A program made the position numbers and the translations under genes. 40,713 nt of DNA from positions 1 to 40,713 of the forward strand of contig JAPLES010000028.1 of assembly GCA_026391075.1 (NCBI GenBank). The letters are read 5' to 3'. The notes below the pieces were generated by a model that saw only the letters and a list, made by a program, of their open reading frames with translations, did not search any database and was not told the origin of the DNA. Positions 27,095 to 36,005 of the stretch are shown one piece after another; positions within the stretch are counted from its first letter, which is position 1, and every line of letters begins with the position of its first letter. The stretch is from Bacteroidota bacterium. Its GTDB lineage: Bacteria > Bacteroidota > Bacteroidia > Chitinophagales > LD1.

Positions 27095-27991
27095 TTATCT
27101 AACTTTTATGAAAGCCGGATACTTATTACCATTACGTATTGAGTGTCCGTTGAAATAAATGTATGGACTAACTTGATATTTATTCTTCTTAAAATACTCA
27201 TTTAAAAGGGGCATATAACTATCATAGCGACTATTTGATGCCTTGCACTCAGTTACATAGCCCTCCTTATCTATGTAAACAAGAATATCATAGCCGTCTA
27301 AATTATTGTGTAATAACCCAGTTTTTAATCCTCGAATTTTTTGAATGAGCTTTTGATTCTCATCTGGATGACTGTAATATAAGTTGTATAAATTTTCACC
27401 CGCGTTTAATTGTTCATCAAACTTTCTTTCGGAAGAAATCGAATCTTCTATGCGTTCTTTTAACTCAGTTTCTTTCCTATTTTTTTCTTTCAAGGCAACA
27501 ATACTATCATTAACACTAACCTCATTTTCAATTTCTTTCCAATTTTCAACATGAACTTTACCTGTTACCTTTCCATTTTCTGTAAATATTTCCGCCTTAT
27601 TTACAATGTAAGCGTTACCGTTTGGTATCATTGGTAGATTTACAGTAATTGTACTAGTCCCCAAATTATTGTGTGTAATGAGAATATAATACCACCCCCT
27701 TGGAGTAGTTGCAGTTTCATCACTAAGAAAACTTTCTTCAACGTCTCCGCTACTCAATTTTTTTGAGTATGCATCAACTTTGAAATTATTGACTACACCA
27801 CTTATTGATAGTCGGCAGTAACTACTATTGTAAACGATGGACAGAGGGCTATTAACTTGCTTTAAATCGCCTTTCCCATTTACTTCTAAATAAGTAGCAC
27901 TAAATAACCCCTTAAAGTTGTTTTGAGCATCAGCAAAATTCACTAATCCTTCCAAACATACGATTGTAAGAATATAACATAGTCTCTTCAT
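27095..27991 (-). CDS. Exported protein of unknown function with TonB-C-like C-terminal region
   Basis: A 298-residue protein that I do not recognise as a whole. A signal peptide ends at about residue 23 (LVNFADAQ). Residues 24-140 are beta-rich with no catalytic motif. Residues about 155-200 are highly charged (KEKNRKETELKERIEDSISSE is the style of sequence) and probably form a coiled coil. The C-terminal part (about 215-298) has the pattern YDILVYIDKEGYVTECKASN...Y, similar to TonB C-terminal or energy-transducer-like domains, where a partner strand is added. Lower G+C by eye than its neighbours. It is likely periplasmic or anchored outside; function is open. Confidence 0.7.
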   Translation of the reverse strand: MKRLCYILTIVCLEGLVNFADAQNNFKGLFSATYLEVNGKGDLKQVNSPLSIVYNSSYCRLSISGVVNNFKVDAYSKKLSSGDVEESFLSDETATTPRGWYYILITHNNLGTSTITVNLPMIPNGNAYIVNKAEIFTENGKVTGKVHVENWKEIENEVSVNDSIVALKEKNRKETELKERIEDSISSERKFDEQLNAGENLYNLYYSHPDENQKLIQKIRGLKTGLLHNNLDGYDILVYIDKEGYVTECKASNSRYDSYMPLLNEYFKKNKYQVSPYIYFNGHSIRNGNKYPAFIKVR

Positions 27992-28173
27992 TGAGTATTT
28001 TTACGGTGGTGATATTTCTTCGATGTGTCAACAGCAATTCTCTTTCGGTTATAAATATAACATGCTAACATACCCCATGGGAAATTTCTTCATTAAGTGA
28101 GCATGCAACTCATCCTCAGCTTTTGACAAATCCAAAACATTGTCTTGGTTTGAACGCTATTTAATTCTGCCTT

Positions 28174-28461
28174 ATGCTTATTCGTATTGTAAAAATGACT
28201 TTTCGACCTGAGTGCGTAACTGATTTTACCGCTGTGTTTCACGAGCGCAAAGAATTGATTGCTTCGTTTGAAGGATGCAGTGGAGTTGATTTGCTGCGCG
28301 ATATTGCCAACCCGAATATTTTTTTCACTTACAGCAAATGGGACAGCGAAACGCATTTAAACAAATACCGCGATTCGGAATTGTTTGGTGAAGTATGGAG
28401 CACCGTGAAGAAATGGTTTGCTGATAAACCGGAGGCGTGGAGCGTGGAGGAGATTGATTAA
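28174..28461 (+). CDS. Antibiotic biosynthesis monooxygenase (ABM) family protein
   Basis: A 95-residue ferredoxin-like protein, MLIRIVKMTFRPECVTDF start. The pattern V-x-M-TF-x-P-x-x-x-x-x-F-x-x-x-F, GCSGVDLLRDIANPNIFFTYSKWDSETHLNKYRDSELFGEVWSTVK matches the ABM/YgiN fold, small dimeric cofactor-free monooxygenases or quinone-interacting proteins. No biosynthetic genes are adjacent. Substrate unknown. Confidence 0.85.
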   Translation: MLIRIVKMTFRPECVTDFTAVFHERKELIASFEGCSGVDLLRDIANPNIFFTYSKWDSETHLNKYRDSELFGEVWSTVKKWFADKPEAWSVEEID

Positions 28462-28489
28462 TGATTATTGACTCTTGATTATTGAAGAC

Positions 28490-28549
28490 GGCTGTTTGTC
28501 CTCCGCTGGCGGAGGTGTTCCGCTGCTTTGAGCGGAACGGAGGTGGATG
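28490..28549. repeat. Two-hairpin CCTCCG/CGGAGG dispersed element, copy 2
   Basis: Hairpin CCTCCG-CTGG-CGGAGG, then TTCCGCT, loop GCTTTG, AGCGGAA, then CGGAGGTGG immediately before ATG. The loop GCTTTG and outer CCTCCG/CGGAGG are identical to copy 1 at 16394-16451; the inner stem differs. The GGAGG sits 5 bases before the start codon of the next gene. Confidence 0.8.
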
Positions 28550-29476
28550 CCTCTATTTAAAAGATTAGCGATTTACAAATTGAAAACAACCAACTCCCTT
28601 TTCTCTCCAGGTGCGCGGCACATGCTGCTGAGCACTTTCTGTTTTGCCATTATGAATGTGTTCATTAAAAAGGTAAACAACATTCCGGCAATGGAAATTG
28701 TTTTCTTCCGATGTTTTGTTTCGATGGTGATGTGCCTCGTAATTTTACACCGCGCAAACGAGGACTGGAAAGGAAGCAACCGCGGTTTGTTACTGGCCCG
28801 CGGCTTTTTCGGAACGGTTGCCGTATATACTTTCTTTATAACCATGCACAATATGCCGCTAGGCACAGCGGTTACTATTCAATATCTATCGCCCATCTTC
28901 ACTACCATCATCGCCATTTTTCTACTTAAAGAAAAAGTCAAACACCTGCAATGGATTTTCTTTGCCGTGTCGTTTGCGGGCGTGTTGCTCATTAAAGGAT
29001 TCGACAGCCGCATTTCTGTTACCATGCTCGTGATAGGAATTGTTTCGGCTCTGGCTTCGGGCTTTGCTTATAACATGGTGCGCAGTTTAAAAGAGAAAGA
29101 ACATACCATGGTGATAGTGCTCCACTTTCAATTGATGGGTGTTGCAGTTGGCTTTTTGTTTACACTCTTCGATTGGAAAACCCCGCAAGGCATCGAATGG
29201 TTTTACCTCGTTATGATTGGCGTAATGACACAACTGGGTCAGGTTAATTTATCGAAAGCACTGCAAGCCGACCGAATTGCGAATGTGACTATTCTAAATT
29301 ACCTAGGAATTATTTATGCGCTGGTGTTTGGCTTTCTGTTTTTTGAAGAGCGTTATGAATGGCTTTCGATGGCGGGTATTGCGCTCGTGATTACCGGAGT
29401 GCTGATGAATTTTTTTTATCAGCGTGCGCAGAAAAAAATAATTGCGGAAGAGGAGTTGACTACGGTGGAGGAGTAA
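28547..29476 (+). CDS. DMT superfamily transporter, EamA family
   Basis: A 309-residue inner-membrane protein with ten predicted hydrophobic segments arranged as two EamA repeats (about 25-155 and 165-300). Family features include MEIVFFRCFVSMV, the PLGTAVTIQYLSPIFTTIIA segment in repeat 1, and NLSKALQADRIANVTILNYLGIIYA in repeat 2. DMT proteins export or import amino acids, nucleosides or other metabolites; the substrate is unknown. The first ATG is at the end of a dispersed repeat that supplies GGAGG; an alternative start at 28622 (MLLSTFCF) would begin right at the first membrane helix. Confidence 0.88.
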   Translation: MPLFKRLAIYKLKTTNSLFSPGARHMLLSTFCFAIMNVFIKKVNNIPAMEIVFFRCFVSMVMCLVILHRANEDWKGSNRGLLLARGFFGTVAVYTFFITMHNMPLGTAVTIQYLSPIFTTIIAIFLLKEKVKHLQWIFFAVSFAGVLLIKGFDSRISVTMLVIGIVSALASGFAYNMVRSLKEKEHTMVIVLHFQLMGVAVGFLFTLFDWKTPQGIEWFYLVMIGVMTQLGQVNLSKALQADRIANVTILNYLGIIYALVFGFLFFEERYEWLSMAGIALVITGVLMNFFYQRAQKKIIAEEELTTVEE

Positions 29477-29496
29477 TTGTTACGCATAAGACGGCT

Positions 29497-29544
29497 GTCA
29501 TCCTGAGCTTGTCGAAGGATGTGCTTCGACAAGCTCAGCATGAC
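29497..29544. repeat. GTCATCCTGAGC...GCTCAGCATGAC dispersed palindrome
   Basis: Arms GTCAT/ATGAC and CTGAGCTTGTCGAAG/CTTCGACAAGCTCAG around GATGTG. It encodes the familiar spurious peptide LSLSKDVLRQAQHD in one frame. Lies between convergent genes; can fold as a strong hairpin. Confidence 0.85.
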
Positions 29545-29570
29545 ATATTGGACACGCTCACCATTACAAC

Positions 29571-30779
29571 TTAGCCTTTCTTCCTCAACTTCGCCATATA
29601 AAAACCATCGAAGCCGGTTTCGGAAGGAGAGATTCGTTTTTGTTCGAGCAACTCGAAGTTGTGATTTCGGGCGAGGAAACTTTCTATCTGCTTTTCATTT
29701 TCGCTCGGAAGAATACTGCACGTAGAATAAATCAACAGTCCGCCCGGTTTAAGCATAGGAGCATATTCATCTAAAATTTCTGCTTGCGTTTGTTTTAGCT
29801 CTTCAATAAACTTTGGTGTAAGCGACCATTTGGCATCGGGCTTTCTGCGCAGCACACCGAGACCTGAACAAGGAACATCCAACAAAATTCTATCGGCAAA
29901 AGAGCGAAGCAATGCTTGGTGATGTGAATCGAGTTTTTCGGCAGGCATCAACTTCAGCATTTTACAACCGCTGCGTGCTGCGCGTTTTTCGAGTTCGTCT
30001 AATTTCTTTTGATGAATATCCACAGCAAGAATTTCGCCTTTGTTTTGCATAAGCGCAGCAAGGTGTAATGTCTTGCCTCCTGCACCGCAACAGCCGTCAA
30101 TCACATTCATTCCTTCTTCGGCTTCTACAAAGGGAGCAATTAATTGCGAAGAAATATCCTGCACTTCGAACAAGCCGCTTTTGTAAGCGATGTGATTTCT
30201 GAAATTCTTTTTTGCCGGAAAGATGAGTGCATCGGGAGCGGCTTCGGTTTCGGTAAACAGAATTCCTTCATCGGTAAAAAGTTTTGAAAGAACGAACTTG
30301 TTTGTTTTAAGCGTGTTGATACGAATGCTGAATGCCGCTTGTTGATTGAGCGCAGGAATTTCATCGCTCCACTTCGCTCCTATTTCTTTTTCGCAAAGTT
30401 CATCTAACCAATCGGGGATTGATTCGCGAATTTTGCGAATGGTATCCGCCTCTATTTTGCGCGCTCTTATTTCTTCGTCATTCAGCAATTGAAATTCTTC
30501 CCATGCGGGTAATTCAACATTTTGCAACAGCAGTTTAATACCGAGCATTTTCCAGAGCGATACCTCACCAAATATTTCATCGCCCATGCAAAACTCATAC
30601 AAGCGCTTGTAGCGAACGATGTTGTAAATGTTCTCGGCAATAAAATTTCTGTCACGCGCGCCCCAACGCGGTGTGGATTGAAGAAGATGGCTGACTGTGG
30701 TGTCGGCTTGTTTTTTATCTAAGAGAATATCTTTGAGTGCAGAGATTACGGCAACACAAAGAACGCGATGGAGTTTCAA
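29571..30779 (-). CDS. RsmB/NOL1/NOP2/Sun-type rRNA (cytosine-C5) methyltransferase
   Basis: A 402-residue SAM-dependent methyltransferase. It begins KLHRVLCVAV with a TTG start (30779); no ATG is available upstream before the in-frame stop, and the family starts MKLHRNL, so TTG is the conserved start site. The N-terminal RNA-binding helical domain is followed by the methyltransferase: VIDGCCGAGGKTLHLAAL (SAM-binding), AVDIH, DVPCSGLGVLRRKPD with one active-site Cys, and STCSILPSENEKQIESFL with the second Cys near the C-terminus. It methylates cytosine in 16S rRNA; the precise target is not deducible. Confidence 0.92.
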   Translation of the reverse strand: MKLHRVLCVAVISALKDILLDKKQADTTVSHLLQSTPRWGARDRNFIAENIYNIVRYKRLYEFCMGDEIFGEVSLWKMLGIKLLLQNVELPAWEEFQLLNDEEIRARKIEADTIRKIRESIPDWLDELCEKEIGAKWSDEIPALNQQAAFSIRINTLKTNKFVLSKLFTDEGILFTETEAAPDALIFPAKKNFRNHIAYKSGLFEVQDISSQLIAPFVEAEEGMNVIDGCCGAGGKTLHLAALMQNKGEILAVDIHQKKLDELEKRAARSGCKMLKLMPAEKLDSHHQALLRSFADRILLDVPCSGLGVLRRKPDAKWSLTPKFIEELKQTQAEILDEYAPMLKPGGLLIYSTCSILPSENEKQIESFLARNHNFELLEQKRISPSETGFDGFYMAKLRKKG

Positions 30780-30784
30780 GAGAT

Positions 30785-30826
30785 AGTATTGAGTAGTGAG
30801 TAATTAGTAGTTAGACAACAGCCAAT
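30785..30826. repeat. GAGTAATTAGTAGTTAG...AACAGCCAAT repeat, copy A
   Basis: Contains GAGTAATTAGTAGTTAG followed by ACAACAGCCAAT. A second copy with the same 17-mer and AACAGCCAAT tail lies at 37991-38033; related AGTAGT/TATTGAGT tracts are in the ribosomal block. Confidence 0.65.
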
Positions 30827-30831
30827 CTCTG

Positions 30832-30864
30832 AGGTGTCTGACATCTTGAAGATGTCTGACACCT
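30832..30864. repeat. Nested palindrome TGTCTGACA-TCTTGAAGA-TGTCTGACA
   Basis: AGGTGTCTGACATCTT, central G, AAGATGTCTGACACCT: 16-base arms with one mismatch. Both TGTCTGACA units and the TCTTGAAGA spacer are themselves palindromic around their middle base. It abuts the ychF stop codon and could act as its terminator. Confidence 0.75.
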
Positions 30865-31961
30865 TACACGTTGAACAGGAAATGCATAATGTCGCCATCG
30901 TGCACAATGTATTCCTTGCCTTCGCTGCGCAGTTTGCCTACATCACGACAAGCTGCTTCGCTTCCGTATTGCACAAAATCGTTGTAGCTCATTACCTGCG
31001 CGCGTATAAATCCTTTTTCGAAATCGGTATGGATAACGCCCGCAGCCTGTGGTGCTTTGTCACCTTTGTGAATGGTCCAGGCGCGCACTTCCTTTTCACC
31101 AACAGTGAAATAAGTTTGCAGACTAAGCAAATGATAAGCCGCGCGAATCAAACGGTTGAGTCCGGTTTCCTGCAAACCTAAGTCCGCAAGAAAAACTTCT
31201 CTGTCTTCGGCACTTTCCAATACTGCAATTTCCGATTCAATAGCGGCAGAAATAATTACCACTTCCGAGTTTTCATCGGCAACTGCCGCGCGTATTTCTT
31301 CTACATATTTATTTCCGTTTACTACACTGCCTTCTTCCACATTGCAGCAATAGATAACCGGCTTAGCCGTGAGCAATTGAAGGTCTTCGATAAAACGCTT
31401 GTCTTCTTCATGCACTACGGAAGTGCGAATACTTTGTCCGCTTTCTAAATGTTTTTTGTAGAAGGTCAAAACCTCTATGCCTTTCAGCACTTCTTTATCG
31501 GCTGTCTTCGCCAGTTTCTTTTGCTTGTCTAATTTTTTGTCAACGCTTTCTAAATCTTTCAACTGCAATTCGGTGTCAATAATTTCTTTATCGCGCACCG
31601 GGTTTACATTGCCGTCAACGTGAATGATATTATCGTTATCGAAACAACGCACTACATGTATGATAGCATCTACCGCGCGTATGTTTCCTAGAAACTGGTT
31701 GCCCAATCCTTCGCCTTTGCTAGCGCCTTTTACCAAACCTGCAATGTCAACAAACTCAATAGTAGCAGGAATAAGTTTCTGCGGCTTCGCCATGGCTTCG
31801 AGTTTTTTCAAACGCTCATCGGGAACGGTCACCATACCTATGTTAGGGTCGATAGTGCAGAAAGGAAAATTTGCTGCTTGTGCTTTTGCCGAAGAAAGCG
31901 CATTAAACAAAGTTGATTTGCCTACATTAGGAAGACCAACGATACCACATTGTAAAGCCAT
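30864..31961 (-). CDS. ychF: Redox-regulated ATPase YchF (OLA1-type)
   Basis: A 365-residue Obg-family NTPase that prefers ATP. N-terminal G domain with IVGLPNVGKSTLFNAL (P-loop at 7-16), PFCTIDPNIG, DIAGLVKGASKGEGLGNQFL and the NKxE position replaced by the N-x-E-E found in YchF. A coiled-coil insertion lies at about 130-175 and a TGS domain with LQTYFTVGEKEVRAWTIHKGDKAPQAAGVIHTDF leads to the C-terminal EGKEYIVHDGDIMHFLFNV. The protein binds ribosomes and affects oxidative-stress response in other bacteria. Full length. Confidence 0.96.
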   Translation of the reverse strand: MALQCGIVGLPNVGKSTLFNALSSAKAQAANFPFCTIDPNIGMVTVPDERLKKLEAMAKPQKLIPATIEFVDIAGLVKGASKGEGLGNQFLGNIRAVDAIIHVVRCFDNDNIIHVDGNVNPVRDKEIIDTELQLKDLESVDKKLDKQKKLAKTADKEVLKGIEVLTFYKKHLESGQSIRTSVVHEEDKRFIEDLQLLTAKPVIYCCNVEEGSVVNGNKYVEEIRAAVADENSEVVIISAAIESEIAVLESAEDREVFLADLGLQETGLNRLIRAAYHLLSLQTYFTVGEKEVRAWTIHKGDKAPQAAGVIHTDFEKGFIRAQVMSYNDFVQYGSEAACRDVGKLRSEGKEYIVHDGDIMHFLFNV

Positions 31962-32101
31962 AGCTATTTTTTTGAGGCGGCAAACCTACATGAATTTAGA
32001 AATTCGCAAAATGATATGCGCAGTATTAAAATTCATTGGTGAAAGAAATTGGATTTACTCTAGCTCAAAGAAAAAAGAATACTCATCAACTGCTTCAAAA
32101 C

Positions 32102-32131
32102 AAAAAGCCTCCCACAGTATTGTGGAAGGCT
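32102..32131 (-). terminator. Intrinsic terminator
   Basis: Stem AGCCT/AGGCT and CCACA/TGTGG with one C-A mismatch, loop about GTAT, flanked by A5 on one side and T6 on the other (to 32136). It can work on both strands; it lies 43 bp downstream of the T9SS gene on the minus strand. Confidence 0.75.
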
Positions 32132-32173
32132 TTTTTGTTTTGGTATTGTATTAGCTACTTACCGTAACTGGTT

Positions 32174-34985
32174 CTACATCTTCACCCATCTTTTTCTCAC
32201 GCTGGCTTCTTTGATTTTTATGTCAGCAATGTAAATTCCATTGTTTAAAGAACTTATATCAATACTGTTTGTTGTAGGTTGTTTAACTTGACTAACCAAA
32301 CTGCCTACAGTATTGTAAATACTAATTGCTTCTATAGATAAACCACCGGCATTGAAAAACAATTGATTAGTTGCAGGATTAGGGTAGAGAATAATAGTAG
32401 GTTGTTCGTTTGTAGTTACTGTTGGAATAGCGCTAATAATACTACCAGTAGGTTCTGGTGCAGTGACTACATTAAGATTATTATCAAAAGCTACTTCGCG
32501 TAAAACCAAATTTAATTTGTTGTCACCAAACCGAACTCCATTAGTTGGGTATTGGGGTGCTAAACCATCTATGTTACTTGCTTCTTGCGATATTACAAGC
32601 AAATTTTCACCGCCTGCAAACGAAGCATCCATATCCCAGGCATAAGCAGAAGAGTCAGCAATGGTTCCATCTGCTTGTATCTCCTTCCATGTTGTGCCCG
32701 ATAGGTCTTTCAAATCTTTCACTAATAAATAGAGATAACTTTTTTGAGCAGTTGTTGTATCATTATCATCGTATATCGCGTTTGCCTGATAAATAATGGT
32801 AGCAATTCCATTATTACTTACATTGATGCGTGGGTTTTGGAAGTAATAATTAGAGTCTATATCTTCAAATGGTGTAGATGTAAAATTGCCACTAACCCAT
32901 GCATCAGCCTCTATTATCTTTAAGAAAGTTTCGCGGGCTGTATCGTAAAGCGTAGAGGTAAATGCTAAAGCACCATAGTCACCTGTAAAATCTAAACTTA
33001 ATTCCTCAATTTTTTTAGCGGGGTTACTTGGCCGTAATGTAGTTTGTGTATTGTCCCAATTAGACCCATTCCATTTTTTATAAACAATGCTTTGGTCTAA
33101 TGTTGAATCTACTCCATCTTCATCATGAATCCACGCAGCAATAGCATTGTTGCTATCTGTATAGGCAACCCTTACATTTTTATCAGAAGAAGCTCCCGCA
33201 TCGCTTAATTGTGTTGGGGTTCCTACAGTTACTACACCATTTGCTTCATTTACGGTAGCATACCAAATACTATAAACCTGAGTATATAAATTGCCAACTG
33301 TCCAGGTTATTAAGCCGGACGAATCTGAGTTAAGTATTATTTTGGAATTACCTTCTGCTCTTCCCGAAGTATCAGAACTTACTACTCCGTCATCTATTTT
33401 TACAGGAGGAGAAACGGTGTTTGTTGAACGGTTATATGTTGCTGAATAAATATCTTGCGATTCAAGAATGTTGTTTAGAGACACTTGCGCTGTATCTATA
33501 TCGGAACCGTAACGGGTTTGTGTCCATGTCATTAAAGCACCACCATCTTTCAGCAACGCCACTTTAGGCGAGGTGATGCCAGAAGATGAGCTATGTATGA
33601 CTACTTCATTATCAAAAGTATTGCCCGTTTCGTTAAGATAACTCAACTTTAATTTAGTTGTACTATCGGCATAATCTAACCACATAACCACTAAATTAGT
33701 ATCGCGTTGAGCAAATGAAGGTTGGGCAAAAAAATCAGGTACCGACATTGACGGATTTGCACGGGCATCTCTATCATGAATTTCTTTTGCGTCAATGTAG
33801 TCGAACAACGGTTCTTGACCAGGCAACCTTAAGTTGGCCCAACCTGGCGAAGTATTCTCCCAAAACGTTTTTGTCAAGCTACCTCTTTTATTCAAACAAA
33901 TCGGTCCAAGACAAGGAACACCTATTCTATATCCTATCGTACCGGCTAAACTTAAAGTATATCCAAACAATCCTTCCGTCTGCGGATTACTAAATGTTGC
34001 GTACTTTAAACCGCCACCTATACTACCAGCCAAAGTTATACTACCCGATACTCCTGCAAGTCCAAGTTCAGCACTAACACGTAGCGTTCCAGATCCTCTT
34101 AGTTTCGCAACTAATCTTGTGTTTGCCGTTCCGCCATCATCCAGAAAACCCCAATTATTGTTCGGACTGCTGAAACCAGCATACACTTTCCCTTTTATTT
34201 GAGCTGATAATTCAACACCACCGTCAATCATAATTGGAACCGGTCCTGCAGCAAATCTAAATGCCGGAAAATTAAACTGAAAAGATACAGGTGTTATTGA
34301 ATCTTCAACTGTTACAGCTAAATCAAAATTTGTTGGGGTTATAATTATTTGTGCGACTGAATTTACGGAAACTGAATATGCGGAACTAAATCTGCCCATT
34401 ACATCTACTCCTAGATCTACCTTAGGTGTGACCACGCTATTTGCGTTGGAACTAAGGTCATGTGTAATATCAAATACAAGATTACAATTAGATAAAGAGA
34501 TAGCTTTTCCGCCTATCCCCGGAATATCATTCTGTGACCCACCTGCATTAAAAAGGTTTATAATATCCAATTTCGTTTGAATAACAACATTGGGATAGGT
34601 AGTACTTGTGACTGTTGTTGTAGCAGAGCCAAAATTTAGCCATCCGGGTTTATTAATAGCATTTGGAAACGCAAGTGCAGTGGCTGCTTGACTTGTACCA
34701 CCTGTCCACACCGCTGCATTTATGCTACTTGCATTCGTCAATAATCCAAGATTATATTGAACAGGAAAATTATTTGGTTTATCAGCCGATGTCTGTGTAC
34801 TTGCATCAGGAAAAGTATATACTACGGAATCTGCAGCCGAAGCATTTGCAGTAATCAAAGTACCCGGTAATGTAATTCCGTTTATGAAAAAATCAGTTGC
34901 TTGAAATGGTGGTGATAATTGTACATCTTGTGAAAAAGCCGTTACCGTGATTAGCGAATAGAACTAGTGTGTAAATTTGTTTCAT
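32174..34985 (-). CDS. T9SS type A sorted surface protein with frameshifted signal peptide
   Basis: An open frame of 894 codons from a TTG at 34858 to 32174 encodes a large beta-rich protein ending PNPATNQLFFNAGG...GIYIADIKIK...KRWVKM, a type A T9SS sorting domain. There is no good start there. The ATG at 34985 gives MKQIYTLVLFA, and ITVTAFSQDVQL continues it in the next frame: the two fit as one signal peptide ending TAFSQ if one base near 34951-34952 is removed. The ATG frame otherwise stops after 31 codons. So either the gene is inactivated or the sequence has a one-base error. Middle parts contain repeated segments with A-x-W and D-x-G loops suggestive of a beta-propeller. Function unknown. 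Confidence 0.8.
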
Positions 34986-35023
34986 TGCGTTTTTGGTTTT
35001 ATATGGGTTAAATAATTCCTATC

Positions 35024-35052
35024 CAAATCTAGTCCTTTTCTTCATCCTCCAA
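35024..35052 (-). promoter_or_regulatory. Promoter of the frameshifted T9SS gene
   Basis: On the minus strand: TTG, 18 bp, TAGATTTG (exact TAnnTTTG). The -7 box ends about 38 bp before the ATG at 34985, which supports that ATG as the true start. Confidence 0.5.
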
Positions 35053-35170
35053 CTTTTCTTTCAATAACCTATACTACCTCTCAAACACTTTCGTTGCTCA
35101 TGTAGTTATAATCGGCATAAGCGGCAAAGCCGCCAAGAGGTATAAATAAAAACGAGTCGATGAGATTAGT

Positions 35171-35205
35171 AAAAACAAAAAACCCTCGCATACAATGCAA
35201 GGGTT
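35171..35205 (-). terminator. Intrinsic terminator after rplV
   Basis: On the minus strand AACCCT, A-C mismatch, GCAT, loop, ATGC, AGGGTT, followed by TTTTTTGTTTTT-like tail (positions 35171-35180). It lies 25 bp after the rplV stop and ends the ribosomal block. Confidence 0.85.
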
Positions 35206-35229
35206 CTTTATGGGGGTTAACCAAAAACT

Positions 35230-35619
35230 TTATGCTGCTGTTTCTTCAACTGTTTCTTCTACTGCCGGAGCAGCTACAGGAATTTTGCTATCAACTTTAA
35301 TAGTTACATGGTTGCTTCTCTTGCGCAAACGGTAAGCACGGCCTTGTGGTGCCGGCAAAAAACGCTTAAGCATAGTGCCTGCATTCACCTGAATTTCTTT
35401 TACAAACAAATCGTTGTCCTCGGGACGCAATTCATTTTTTTGCTCCCAGTTATTGATAGCGCTCTTCAACAACTTCTCCAACTTTCCGGATGGTTCTTGT
35501 TTGCTGAATTTCAAAATTGTCAACGCATCGTAAACTTTCTTTCCGCGAATAAGGTCAGCCATCAAACGCATTTTACGTGTTGAGGTTGGGTTATTTCTTA
35601 AATGTGCTACTGCTTCCAT
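35230..35619 (-). CDS. rplV: 50S ribosomal protein L22
   Basis: A 129-residue L22 with [27 protein letters not shown] at the N-terminus and the long hairpin region ([27 protein letters not shown]) near the exit tunnel. A short acidic/alanine tail (EETVEETAA) follows the usual end. It is the last gene of the isolated block; the normal next gene rpsC is missing and a terminator follows. The 73-bp gap to rpsS carries a repeat-like tract. Confidence 0.97.
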   Translation of the reverse strand: MEAVAHLRNNPTSTRKMRLMADLIRGKKVYDALTILKFSKQEPSGKLEKLLKSAINNWEQKNELRPEDNDLFVKEIQVNAGTMLKRFLPAPQGRAYRLRKRSNHVTIKVDSKIPVAAPAVEETVEETAA

Positions 35620-35652
35620 TGTATTTGCTTTTTTGTTTTTGCTTTTGTTGTA

Positions 35653-35689
35653 TTGTCTAAAGACTCAATACTAACAACTGACTACTTTC
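35653..35689. repeat. Degenerate TATTGAGT/AGTAGT tract between rpsS and rplV
   Basis: Read on the minus strand AAAGTAGTCAGTTGTTAGTATTGAGTC (one run of about 27 bases): AGTAGT and TTAGTATTGAGT words match the repeats at 30785 and 37991. Confidence 0.5.
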
Positions 35690-35692
35690 TTT

Positions 35693-35962
35693 TTACTTAA
35701 CTTTTTTAGATGCGTGTCCTTTGAAGATACGGGTTGGTGAAAACTCACCTAACTTGTGACCTACCATATTCTCAGTAACATAAACGGGAATAAATTTGTT
35801 TCCGTTATGAACTGCGAAAGTAAGACCAACCATTTCAGGTATTACCATTGAACCGCGACTCCATGTTTTAATTACTCCCTTCTTTCCACCGCCATTAGCT
35901 TTTTCAACTTTCTCAGAAAGTTTGAACTGAATGTAAGGACCTTTTTTTATTGAACGTGCCAT
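35693..35962 (-). CDS. rpsS: 30S ribosomal protein S19
   Basis: An 89-residue S19 starting [15 protein letters not shown], with [22 protein letters not shown] and the C-terminal [16 protein letters not shown] motif that binds 16S rRNA in the head of the small subunit. Lies between rplB and rplV as in the standard S10 operon order. Confidence 0.97.
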   Translation of the reverse strand: MARSIKKGPYIQFKLSEKVEKANGGGKKGVIKTWSRGSMVIPEMVGLTFAVHNGNKFIPVYVTENMVGHKLGEFSPTRIFKGHASKKVK

Positions 35963-36005
35963 TTCTTAGATTTTAGATTTTGTATTTTCTATTTACTACT
36001 TACTA

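Noticed and set aside
28093-28356. 87-codon minus-strand frame opposite the ABM gene
   Set aside because: No family features; antisense to the ABM gene, which has a full domain match.
31624-32154. 176-codon plus-strand frame opposite ychF
   Set aside because: Antisense to a conserved gene; no signal or family pattern.
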